Under the pieces are notes generated by a model. That model was not told the origin of the DNA. It was given only the letters and a program-made list of their open reading frames with translations, and did no database searches. A program made the position numbers and the translations under genes. A stretch of 64,000 nt of DNA from Paralichthys olivaceus (lineage: Eukaryota > Chordata > Actinopteri > Pleuronectiformes > Paralichthyidae): positions 6,450,621-6,514,620 of the forward strand of contig NC_091116.1 of NCBI RefSeq assembly GCF_024713975.1, read 5' to 3'. Shown one piece after another: positions 12,990 to 24,748 of the stretch. Numbering within the stretch: position 1 is the stretch's first letter; every line of letters begins with the position of its first letter.

Positions 12990-13740
12990 ATTAAAGATAA
13001 CATAACATAACACAAGATAAAACTTTACTGATCCACACACTGGGGTAATGCAGTTTCCGCAGCAGGCAGGTTAGAAATAGGCATAGACAAGATAAATTCA
13101 TATGTATATATATATATATATATATATATGAATTTCTCTTAATATATATATATATATATATTAATATATTGCACCAGCAAGTAGAAGATTAATTTGTATG
13201 TAAATATAAGGACATATTATGATGTGCAGTGTTTTTTCTATTAGAAATAGTGCAAATAGTATGAGTAGAGTGCAGTAGTTGATTTTTCATTCTGGATGGT
13301 GTTGTAGAGTCTGACTCTGTCTCGTTGGGGGTGAGAAGTGATGGAACTCAGCTTCACCAACATTCCTCCTTTCACCCACTTCCTCAGTGGACTCCAGACG
13401 GCAGTCCAACACCGAGCTGGCACTCCTAACCACTTTATTTTCTCTTTTTGACTAGACAATGGCCTAGAGCATTGCAGAAGCCACCACAGTGTCCTGCACA
13501 CTCGGAAGGACCTCAGTCCCCTGAGCAAATAGAGACGACTCTGGCCCCTCTTGTACAGGACATCTGTGTGGGTGGACCAGTCCACTTTGTTGTTGAAGTG
13601 AACACCCAGGTATCTGTGGTCCCCCACAATCTCAAGGTCCACATCCTGGATGTTCACCTGTGTAGTCTGGGGCGACAAAACCAATATAACCTCCACCCAC
13701 CAGCATTGTACTCCTCGCAGTTAAGTGTGTGTGTATGACA
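12990..13740 (-). mobile_element. 5'-truncated LINE (non-LTR retrotransposon) with 3' tail
   Basis: The minus-strand frame at 13,241-13,696 has the C-terminal reverse-transcriptase signature typical of fish LINEs, with YLGVHFNNKVDWSTHTD followed by LYKRGQSRLYLLRGLRSF. Beyond the stop the minus strand continues as a LINE-like 3' end (an 'ggatcagtaaagttttatct'-type sequence) and a simple taaca/ttatg tail near 12,990-13,020. The 5' part is missing and the frame ends in unrelated sequence, so it is an inactive copy. The exact clade (Rex1/Babar or L2-like) is unsure. Confidence 0.7.
13105..13162. repeat. Paired (TA)n tracts forming a palindrome inside the LINE 3' end
   Basis: Two TA runs flank a short spacer that reads gaatttctctta. 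The unit is close to self-complementary and may adopt a hairpin or cruciform. Confidence 0.75.
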
Positions 13741-15195
13741 TCTACAGAAATAGATCATTTGACTGAATGGAAAGAATGAGCAAAATCTAATTAGAAAAGA
13801 TTTTGGGTGTATAAGATTTATTTTCTGTTTGAATGAGAGACAAGATTATGGAATTCGGGGAAACAGAAACTTTTATATGAAAAATGTGACTCATTCACAT
13901 TGTGGTTCCTTATTTAAGCCAAATGTATGATTATTGTTGTGATTCCTCTCAAAGCCTGACCTTCTGTCTGAATGTGGTACACCACAACAACATCAGAGTG
14001 GGACCTCTGTCTTTTCTACCGCTCTGTTGTTGTAACAGTTCGACGGAACCCGAGAAGTGTCAGAATAGATAAAGTGCGAGGGTGAAAAATAGGGCAGTAA
14101 ATGATATTATGCAACTTTAAAGTAATTAAATGGGACACTCGCACTGTTACACAACAAGATATGTATAGAAACATGATAGGAACAAATCTACGTCAGTGTC
14201 GCAAAGAATTTACCATCTGTAGTCAATCCAGATGCAAAACTGTAGATCTATACACAATTCTCTCTGCAATTAGCTTTAAAAAGTTTAATTTTGTCCCATA
14301 AAACCATTAAAATACATCTGATTGCCTTAATGACTTAATTAGAATTAGATTTTATTGCTAGAAAATGTCGATCAATGTGCTCTGTCATTTTTGCTTTGAT
14401 TTTTCTAATGATATTTACATCTTCATCAGTCTCTCCTCACACTTTTATTTCCTGGAATTTGAAAAACATAAAAATCCCAAATAGTAAAAATGGCTTCAAC
14501 TGCAGGCCGTTCATAATCCAGTGGAATAGTAATAGTATTTATTTGCATAGTGCATGAAAGTGTAAATTCCAAATCTCTTACTTAGAATGCAGTAAAATAC
14601 AATATGCATGCTCACAAATAATTATATACATACATATTTACATTATAATACTAGACATTATCATTATATATATTATATTTTTATATTAGTGAGCAGATGT
14701 TTATTGGTGTATTTGTTAAAAGCTTCTCCTGTGGAGGAATATGATAAATGACATTACAGCCAGTTAGAATAAAAAGTATATAACTGCTGACAAACAAATG
14801 CTTCATATTAGGAAAAACTTTAAATGTGTTTATTGCTGTTGCAGATTTAAAAAAAGTCTTAAACTGCTGAAAATTATTGCATAGGGGGACGTACAGTAAA
14901 GTGTCACCAAAAAATCGGAATATTGGCAGTTTAAATACTCATATATAGTGTGTTCTGTGAAAGACAGGAGAAACAACACAAATCCAATGTGGCACATTCA
15001 CATGATTTGACATATTTGGTGGTGTGCAGTGTGCCATCTAACAGCAGCTTCACAGTTAATTACATTTAAATTGTTATAAATACTAAACCTGACCAAAACA
15101 CAAGTGTAAACAGGATGAGTTTCACGAGTAAAAAGTAAAGAAACATTTTTGTATGTGTGTCAAAATAGCAAAAGGGGATTTTTGTGCGTTGGATG
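13741..15195. other. AT-rich spacer and plcxd1 3' flank
   Basis: No coding sequence is recognised. A minus-strand AATAAA (plus-strand tttatt at 14,829-14,834) about 360 bp past the plcxd1 stop is a reasonable polyadenylation signal. It would make 14,800-15,195 the 3'UTR. Confidence 0.5.
14829..14834 (-). terminator. Candidate plcxd1 polyadenylation signal
   Basis: A canonical AATAAA on the minus strand lies 362 bp after the plcxd1 stop codon. Other AT-rich hexamers are nearby, so the choice is tentative. Confidence 0.4.
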
Positions 15196-18072
15196 TCAGA
15201 CACAGCCAGTGGCGTCGCCTTGTGTCCTGCAGACGGGATGTGTGGAGTAGTTCAGTTTGTAGTTCAGGCCGATCACGAGCGAGCAGAACTGACTGACGCC
15301 CACGAAGTCGCAGCAGACGATGTTGACCCCGCCGTCCTCGGGCCCTGGCCGCTGCTCGCTCGCCCAGCTCAGCAGCAACCTGAGGGCCTTCATCGTCATC
15401 TTCCTCATGGTCTCGAGGGGATGGAGGAGGACGTACGGGGCGTCTTCAGTCAGGTTCAGGCCGCTGACGTAAAAACCAGCTGGAAAACCAAAACGGACGG
15501 TTACGGATAAAATTAAGTGACGGATGAGGAAAACAATTTACACAAGGCTCAGTTGATCGAACATAAGATAAGATTTATTTTAAGAGAGTAAAAAATGTCC
15601 CACTTTTTCCCATTTCATATTTAACATCTAATAATTTCCAGTCAGAAATATAATATTCAATTATATTCATAACTATAGAGATGAATTATATATAATAAGA
15701 TATTTACAAATGAAATATAAAGCCACACAATGGCTTTAACCATCAAACATTATATAAAGAACTTGAAATTAGCTCCAGATGTAATATTGATGTAACAATT
15801 ACATGTTAATGCATCAAGATCAAACAGGAAATAATATAACAATGACCGGGTTTCAATACTTTCCCTTAAAATTCTGAAAGGAGGACTTTTATTTGAAATG
15901 AAGTATTTTCACCTGGTCGCCTTCTGCGCTTCTGGTCCTCGAGGAAAGCGATCACCTTCTTCGGGTCTGGGCTGTCAGCGTACCTGGAGACAGAGTGCCC
16001 CCATGAGGCCAGTGAGGTTAATGTTTAATGTTTTTATTCACTTAAATCGATTTTTCAAGGAAAGTCTGGAGATGGGGCCGGCGTGGTGATAAATGAATGG
16101 GATAATCTCTGAGCTTGGAAAATGCTGCAGCTAAACTTTTGTGATAATACTGCGCTGCTGCGTTATTTTGATGCATAACAATAAAAGCGTGGTGTGAAAT
16201 GCAGGGTTGAAACTCAAGTTACCAGTAAGGAATTTCAGCCCACAGCTCAGGGTGCTGCAGCACCACCTGCAGGTTTCCATAGGAAACGATGACCTGCTGC
16301 CCTCTGGACCAACAGGAACGCAGAGTGGGGGTCTCCTGCACATATACACATAAAATTAATTAAATTCAGTAAAGAGGATGTATTCATTTGTTTAAGACAG
16401 GGGTCCCTAATAAACTGGCAACCGTGTGTATACATACAATAATATGATTATTAACTTTATTCTTATATCACTGACCCTCTCATACACACAATGCAGCAAA
16501 TTAAATTAAATTAGGATAAGAAGGCAATTTTTCCATGTTAGTACATTTAATTCTGTCCCAAAGCGGCAGCTCTGAGAATTGTGGGAAAGACAGTCAGCTA
16601 AGAATAACGACGATCAATCTGTCCGAGCCTTATAAATCGAGTTATGGTCACTATTTTAGCTTTCAGTTCCATTCTAATTAGTTTAAATCTGTTTTCTTCT
16701 CTTATCTAACTTTGATCATTTACCCAATAAGTCAATTTAAATGCCCATCAAAAGTTCCCAAAGCCCAAAGTGAACTCTTCAAGCGACAATCCAAAACATA
16801 ATTATAACAAATAATACTGAGAAAAACAGCAAATTCTCACTTCTGACATCAAAAGACGTATTTTGATTTGTGACTTGAATTATGAATCTATTATCAAAAA
16901 ATATTTTTTTATATTCTCTGTGAATCAACTGACTAGTCAACTTTCTACCTTTTTCTTTTACCTGTGAGGAGCAGAGTTTTTCTCCAAACAGTGTGATGAT
17001 GTTCTCCACAAGACGGGCGTGATCTTTGTCCGTCAGCGAATCGAAACGCGAGCAGGAGATGATCACGACCTCTTTAGGATGAGCGTCCAGCCAGGCAGCC
17101 ACTTCGTCCAGAGCCTCCTGCAAACAAACTGATATCCTTATTACAGAGAATGCAGTTTTTTGCCTCTGACTTTTGCATTCAGTGTAGTTTGCGTACCTTG
17201 ACGGCCATCAGCGAGTAGATGCCGTGGGCGAAGAACAGCGTGTTGCCTCCCGCAGGCTTCCTGGCGATCCGCAGGTCCAAGAACCGAATACCGAGGTCAC
17301 ACTGATCGCTGAGGACCGACTGCTACACTCACATACAGCGAGAGAGCAAGAGACAACAAAAACAATAATGTGCAACTATAGTTTATCCACAAAAATAAAC
17401 CTTTTAATAATTGCAAGTGTCTGTAATTCCAGTGCCACCAATACCTTGCTCAACAGCAATGGCAGAATAACTCAAAATCTTAGACCCTGTTCCCTACATG
17501 CATGCTGGGTTATATTTGTTGTAGGATGTGTTTAGTTTTATCCATAAATATTACGAGACAGCTGCACCACCGCTGGCCCCTGCATCTGTCCCCTGGCCTG
17601 TAAGCACATATGTGTGTGTGTGTGTGTGTGTATGTGTATGGAGGGGGGGGGGGTGCTCTTGAACCTGTGTGGTGGCCCAGCGGTACACACAGGGTCGAGT
17701 CCAGCAGGGAAACAGCCTGTCGAATACTCTGAGGAGGCAGGGCTCTGATCTGAGCACGGGAGAGGACACGTCCAGGCAGAAGGACATGCTGTCATGGCTC
17801 CCTGGGGAGAGGGAGAGAGGGGGGGCAGCCGGATTAGTAAAAGGTTTAAAGGTGAATCTATAATCTATGTGTTTATAGATTACAGGTCATATCAGGATTA
17901 CTAATGCTAAATATCCCGGTGTACCCACTTCCACCCTAGATTTGGCTTTACCGGGCAGGGCCAGGTTCCACAGCGGGACGTCCAGCAGCTCCTCGGGGAG
18001 ACGGGACATCCAGTCCGGGTTCCCTCCGAGCTGCAGCCGCTGCTCCTCCTCCTCCATGTTTCTTCTTATCAT
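15196..18072 (-). CDS. plcxd1: plcxd1-like PI-PLC X-domain protein, complete
   Basis: Coding exons in transcript order are 17952-18057, 17665-17801, 17197-17319, 16962-17117, 16223-16335, 15913-15983 and 15196-15479 (TGA at 15198-15196). Phases close exactly to 990 nt, or 329 residues, when the start is the ATG at 18057-18055 (MEEEEQ). An in-frame ATG at 18072 would add five residues. Both X-domain catalytic histidines are visible, in LPGSHDSMSFC and FFAHGIY, together with FLDLRIA and VVIISCSRFD. The WSRGQQVIVSY stretch and the short length with no C2, PH or Y domain fit the PLCXD family. PLCXD1 is favoured over PLCXD2/3 by the central motif as I remember it. The human proteins have phosphoinositide-PLC activity, but their cellular role is poorly known. 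Confidence 0.88.
17608..17654. repeat. (TG)n plus G-run in a plcxd1 intron
   Basis: A TG-dinucleotide tract is followed by a run of about ten G residues close to the donor of exon 17665-17801 (minus strand). Confidence 0.8.
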
Positions 18073-21000
18073 GTCATCACGGAGCTCGGACAGGCTCCGT
18101 CTCTCTGCTGTTCAGGGGAAACTCAGGGTTTGTTTACAAAGACTTCCGGGTGCAACGCTTCAACGACATAAACCACTTTTCCGGCTTTTTAAAAATAAAA
18201 CCGCGTGTGGAAAATGTTTCGCTTTCAAAACAAAAGCACATTCACAGCGAAAGAGCCCAGTTACAGCTTCATTTGAGCTCCGGGTCACTCTATTCTAATT
18301 AGATACAGTAAGTTTTAGTTTAATTTTGCCTTAAACAACATGCACACGAGATTATTTTTGCAAAAAAGAAGAAAGTCGACAATTTCCAGTCGTCACTGCC
18401 TTGTAGTTACTCACTTTGACCACTTGAGAGCAGTATTCAGCTTATTTTAATCAATATATATATATAATATTCATATTGATTTTAAATTAAACTACAGGCA
18501 GTTAATTACAATCACACCTCCAATAACACAGTATTAAAACAACTTTAATACAGAATTAGCACCATGTTGATAATCTCAGTATTTATGTTATTTTAATATA
18601 CTAATAAAAGTTGCTACATTTATCATTGGAGGAGTGAAAACTTCATTAAATTGCTGTGATTTATTTATGAAGTTTCTGACCCTAACTGAACTCAAAGATT
18701 ACATTTTATATGTGAAATAATATATTATCACAAATTTTAATTACTTCATTATTTGTGTATTATTATTCTGAGGTTTGTAAAAAAAAGTTTGCCCAGTTTT
18801 TTGATAATTATATTCTTGATGAGGGTTACGAACAGAGGATGTCACACATTGTTAAGCCCTATGAGATAAATTGTGATTTTTAAATATGGGCTGATTGATT
18901 GATCAAAAACCAATGCCAGAATTGTTAAACCTGTATCCCTCTGTACAAAAATGTATAAATTATTGCCACAGTTCATGCAGTTATGATTTAAAATGGCTGC
19001 CATCTTCTTCAGCAGGAAGAGCATGTGACATTCACACCGTTTATTCAGGATTGCTTCAGTCAGTTTACTGTTAAATTAAATAAAACAATCACCAAATATA
19101 ACAAATAATCTGAGAAATGTTTAAATAAATTACTGGTAAGACTGGAAGGCAGGAAACAAACTTCCAAATCATGTTAGAATTTCCTGGTATTGTTTCAGTC
19201 TTCCACTGAACCCCTGTTACATAAATGTAGTTCATTTCTTTTTCACATGAGTTAGTCTATGGTGATTAGAGGAACCCATTCGATAATCCACTGTGACCCC
19301 AAACTGGTCCTTTCTTTGAATTTCAAATTTGATTTTCACAAATATTTAGTCAAGTTCTAAAGAAATCTTCACACACCATCATCTTAAGGGTTAAAAAGTT
19401 ATTCACAAACATTTGCTCCTTGTACAGGAGGACACGCTGAATTGTAGTTCTTAGAAAACTTTTACCTAATCCCGAATATTTTCTATGTCACGACATTTGC
19501 TCTTTAAAATCATGCATTTTAACCCACCAAAGTTTTATTCTTGAGTCTGTAGCTGCTTTAGTTCACTTGGGTCTTATATAATTTAATACATTATGTATAT
19601 TTATAAATATATAATCATAAAAACCTGCTCTTCTTTATCATTATTCTATTTATATGTCTGCAAATCATTGGAGCATTGTTGGGCATTTCATAGTGTTTTT
19701 AACATCATATGTAATTTTAGTCAATTCAAAATTCAAATCATGTTTTCACAGCACATTTAAGGCTCTATTTTAATGATCTATGTGCAATAGGATTAAAAGA
19801 ATAAATAGAAACATTATACAGTAAATTTGAATTTGAATGTACAGAAATGTTTTTTTAATTATATTTGAGCAAATAATGATTTTAACTCAAAGTTCAGCAT
19901 CCTCATAAATGAGATACAGAGACTATACAATATAAAAAATAACGCACTGAAATGTAATAAAACCAATACAAATAAAATGAATCATTAAGTCGATAGAAAT
20001 ACAATAGAATGATATTTTAATATGTGTGTACATGTGTATATTTGTATAAGATAAATGTGACATAACATATAAGGCTGAGACTCTTTGACCTCCTTCCTCC
20101 ACATGATCCCCGTTACCCATTATTCGATTATCCCAGTATGTTGCTGTGGAAAGTATGAGACTTACTGAACACAATAATAAGAAAGAAATAAAAGGACTGT
20201 TTGGCTGCTTTGCTTTTTTAAACAAGTGTTTGATTTAATCCGACTTTACGCTGCAGAAAATCGAATTCTCATTAAATCACATCAAACGTCAGGATTTTCC
20301 TTCTTCGGACATGTACGGGTCGACCACAGGACATGTCGACACTCATTGGAGTCACCCATGGACGGATTATTCCAGTTAGATGTTGAAATGAAAGGCTAAA
20401 GACGAACGAGTGGCTGCTGTTTAGCACTTGTCATGCTGTTGTTAATCTGAACCATTGCTGCTGACGAAAGTCAATCACATAGATCCCGACACTTCATCGC
20501 ATGCACGCTGCAGAGTCCAGTGAGTCTCCTGAAAGGCATGTGAACGATCATCAGAGTGAAATCCAAATCAAATCATTTCAAATCTAATCCAGTCGTTTTT
20601 GTTTTTGGTCTCTTCAAACTTTTGATCAGTCACGGGATGTCTAAGTAGATTTAAGCATAATGGCTGCCCCCTCGCTGCGGCAGCTTCAAATCTGGTCCAG
20701 GGCCTTTACTTGTAAGTCACCCCCCCCCCCCCCCTCCACCTCTGTGCCTGTCCTGTTTCCCCTCAAGAAATGCCAATCATTTTGGGAAAAAGGAAAACTA
20801 ATATAAACAACCTCTGTCACATTTAATCGAGTTACATGTTTATTCTTCCTTCCAATAACCTCGTGACCTTTGGAATTACAGAATCTTGTGACTGCCCTCT
20901 GAGGGGACCCCACCCTGGGTGGCAACCGCTGCTTTTAAACAAACATTTAGTTTTAACTTTAAAGGTCCATTATGTAAGATTTAGGTGAAAGGAAACTATT

Positions 21001-23410
21001 GGCAGAGATTTAATGTAGAATAATCCTGTTGTTCTCACAAGTTCATTTCATCTAAATTGTATGAATTGTAGTTTTCTTTACCCCAGAAAAGGCCCTTTAT
21101 ATTCAAATACTTTATATTTACATCGAGGGGACCATGTTTTTTACATTAGTCCAGACTGAACAAACTAAACACCTTCTGAGTTTTTATGACAATTAAAGGC
21201 TACCACAGTTTCTTTTTCAAGGAGAGGGTGAGGTGAGGGGTGTTCAGCTGCAACATGCAATTTCAACACTAGATATCACAATATTCTACACACTGTACCT
21301 TTAAGGCGACTAAAAGGTTAAATGTAGGAGGATTGTCAAAGTGTGGGAGAAAATGGCGTCCTGAGCAACGAATGGAGTCACACAAGCCCTCAGTGTGTTC
21401 TGGTCCAAGCGCCTCTGTTTCGGTATCCGTTCCAGGCGCACATACGTGTTAATGAGAAATAATGAGAAATCATCAGGAGGTGGGATGAACAGGGGAGGAT
21501 CATCCATACAGACAAACCCCTCGTGTTTAAAGTGAATCAGTATGGACCAACTAAACTTTCTGTTTATATTGTTGCGGTGTGTGTTCTTCTGTTCTTGATT
21601 AAGGAGGTTAAGTAAGTTGACAGATTTATTTAGTTGGTTATCTCCTTCTAAAGACTCATGTGAGGAGATTTATGTCCCGCTCCAGTTTATTTAAGGTGAG
21701 GGATTTGGGCACCTTCATCTTCCTCATCATCACTGTCACTCTGCTTGAGGTCTTTTACCATAAACATTCTTATTATATCTAAATAAACTGTCTGACTTTG
21801 TGCCATATATATTATACCTCATTATTTATCCCTTTGAAATATATCGACCAAGGGCGCTGTCGACAATGAGCCTGAATGATTTCTGGATTTTGTTGAATTC
21901 ATATTCAATATAATTATCCCGCGTCATACGTGTGATTAGAATTAGCTAAAAACAAAAAACTTTTTGGTTAATTTTTATTGATTTTCCTGAAAATTGACTA
22001 TATCACAATATATCTTAGCCCTGGGGAATAAAAACACATATAATAAGATAAAAATCCTAATTTTCTTGTATATTTCTCACCCACATTTCCAGTCCTTCTA
22101 TAGGAACGTATTCTGCTGCTCCTAACACCTGGAGGATGATAAAATTCAGGAATATGCCTTTTGAAAAAAATATGTTATCCAGCAAGTCAAGTGGAAAATA
22201 TAAAATTACATTTTAAAGGGTTTTTCTTGGCTTTGCAGGCAGAAGCGTGTCACCACACATGTATGTTATGACGTACGTGTGTGTGAAACATGTACCATGC
22301 AGACACTGTCAGCAGCTGTTGAAATCACACACATTCATTCTATTTTTTAGGTCACTCCTTTAACAGTGTAAGGGGTTAATAGGTTTCTTTCAGTGACTAA
22401 TAAACCAATGAACAACAAGTAAAAAAAACTCTGTGGAATGAGCAGAAACGTATTGTTGGAACTGTGGGTCTGTAATTTAACTATTTTTGAGCCGTCAGTG
22501 GACTCATCATCTTCCTTTCATGTCGGAGCTGCGTCAGATCTGATTCACACGAGGAAACAAGCACATTGGAGCCATTCACATCAAATCTGGGTTCTTCTCA
22601 GGTCGTCTCCATTCGATTTAATGTTATTTTGTTGTTGTTTGTTTGTTTGTTTTGATCTCTGTCTGCTTTTAACTAAAATGTCCTCAAATTGATATTCATT
22701 AGTGTTTTTGTGTTTTCCAGGATTAGCCGTTTCAAAAGAGTGTTTCCATGTGACACAAATTGGGATAATGAAAGCCTTAATTGCGTAACAGGATTGATTA
22801 CTAGAAAGCCTTCAGGAAGCACACAAGTTTCCATCCATGCATCTATCCAAGTCTGGATTAGATTATACACAGGACACACAAAAAAACATGGGTAACACGT
22901 CTCTAAGAGATTAAATGGGCCGGCACCACTTTATTTCGTTGAACTGTTGCATCTTTATACTCCACCCTGGGCGTGGTCAGGAAGTTCCGCGTTACACCTG
23001 CAACCACACCCAACGCACTTTTTAAAACCCGGCAACAAGCACTTCACCTTTAACTTCGAAAGAAAAGCATCAACAGCAGGAGAGGGCCAAAGTGGTTTGT
23101 GGATGATAATCTATGACTTTTTATTGAAATCTGTTTCCACAAAAACCTCAACACATAAACAATGCTTCTCTTGTGTAAGTCCAAATGAGGTATGCACTGT
23201 ATGGTCCACATGTGATCTCCCTTTTCCTCTGAGCCGTGTGCGTGTTTCTGTGTGTCCTTTATCATGAGTGAGGGCCTGTTCAAGAGTCGAAGAATCGGGA
23301 TGCGGAGCTTGGTAGCTTGAATTTATAGCCGTCTGAGCATAAAGTGACCTGCCCACTCTGGTCACACCACCGCCTCCACCTTCCTGTCCCAGCGCGGGTC
23401 ACGTTCTGCT
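18073..23410. other. AT-rich intergenic spacer between plcxd1 and fhl2
   Basis: This 5.3-kb spacer separates the divergently transcribed plcxd1 and fhl2. Apart from the MITE-like element at 20,958-21,304, a poly-C run at about 20,720-20,735 and TA-rich patches, I see no gene. Small open frames (for example 19,923-20,225 minus) have no recognisable family. Confidence 0.55.
20958..21304. mobile_element. MITE-like dispersed element with inverted ends
   Basis: The left end reads tttaaaggtccattatgtaa. The right end, read in reverse complement, starts ttaaaggtacagtgtgtaga, so the termini are imperfect inverted repeats. The interior (around tagttttctttaccccagaa) recurs in inverse orientation at 50,145-50,263. 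No coding capacity is present, as expected for a non-autonomous element. Confidence 0.65.
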
Positions 23411-23417
23411 TTAATTT

Positions 23418-23490
23418 TATAAAGCACAGGAACGACAGTGCTTGACAGACACCTTTGGTCTCAGGCTGCGAACAGGCTGCTACGCTCCAG
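23418..23490 (+). promoter_or_regulatory. fhl2: fhl2 TATA box and non-coding first exon
   Basis: TATAAAG at 23418-23424 is followed after about 30 bp by sequence that ends in a clear donor (cgctccag then gtaata) at 23490. This suits a short non-coding first exon of about 23,448-23,490 spliced to the acceptor at 24748. Fhl2 is strongly expressed in heart and muscle in vertebrates, and a TATA promoter would suit a tissue-specific gene. The start site is inferred only from spacing. Confidence 0.5.
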
Positions 23491-24748
23491 GTAATATTTG
23501 TTTTACTATCTTGTCCTTATTCGTTTTTGCTTTCTGGCCTTATGCTTTTCTGCTTTTCTGTCTTTGTGTCTGATGATTTCAGAGATCTGATTTTAATTCT
23601 GTAAAACATCTGCATTGTGATGTTTAGGTTTAAATGACTTTTTTAGCCTCTTGTGCAGGCTTAGAAAAATTTGCCTTTATCTTTCTTTCTCTAAAAAGTT
23701 TGTGATTTCAATGAATGTCATTTGAAGGGATTAAGTTAAAAGACCCCTAAAGGGATGATGGGAAAAGCAGGGTTAAGGGGATAAATGATTGACAGAGGTG
23801 TACAGATGTTGGAGAGAGGGATAAGAATGGTTAAGCTATAGTTTGTTGACAGGCGTACGAATGGATGCATGTATTCAATCGGAATTTATACAAGTTTTCA
23901 TAGATATTTAGGATAAATATAGTTCACATATATATATATATATTATAGCAGGATTTTAAGGTTTTTCATAGGAATTATAGAGACAGAGAATTCAAATCCA
24001 TTCATTCTAAAACATTTGCCTCTCAGTTTTCTCAATTAAAAATGAATTTTTGTGTTGCAACATATTTAAAAACCTGTATAATAACTTTCCTGAAGTAAAT
24101 TTTCTTTCATCAGAGCGTCTCTTAGGCTGTGTCACCTGGTACGGTGGTTTGTACTCAGTGAAGCTCCACAACCGCATGAGTTTCCACTTTACTACAGTTG
24201 TTTGGATGGATCTCTTCCAAGACTTGATTTTCCGTTTGAATGAAATAACAAACAGGGATCTTTTATTTGATCTTATATATCCCAAATAATATAATCTATA
24301 ATGACAGTGTTTGACTCACTGAAATTGAAGATTTTAAAATTAGTTTTACGCCTTTTTACACCTCCTTGCTGCTTTCCTCCTCTTTCATTCATCCCTTCGT
24401 CTCCTTGCTCTTTCTTCTTTGAGCCAGTAAACCAGATTTAAAAGTCACATCATGCCCATTAATATTTAATTGAAAGGCATTTACTCTGTTGTGTGCAACC
24501 ATTCTGGGGGCATTCCTGTGGTACTTAATTACATTTCCAAGCATCTTAGATGGGTTTTATACTGAACCTCATACATAGTTGCGGGGGGAATGATATATTT
24601 CATAATTTATCAGACCATGTGATCAGCTCTCCAATTACAGAAACGCAATCCGAGTTAAAAAATGTCATGTGGTTATTGATCTTGTGCATATTCTGGGAAT
24701 GTTTTGGTGTAATTATTTTGATGTCATAGTTTATTTGTTATGTGACAG
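23491..24748. other. fhl2 first intron, no other feature seen
   Basis: AT-rich intron sequence with a short (TA)n tract around 23,930-23,945. No further exon is supported. Confidence 0.5.

Noticed and set aside
19923-20225. 100-codon minus frame with a hydrophobic N-terminal segment
   Set aside because: AT-rich composition, no family resemblance and no splice or promoter context; the hydrophobicity follows from the T-rich codons.
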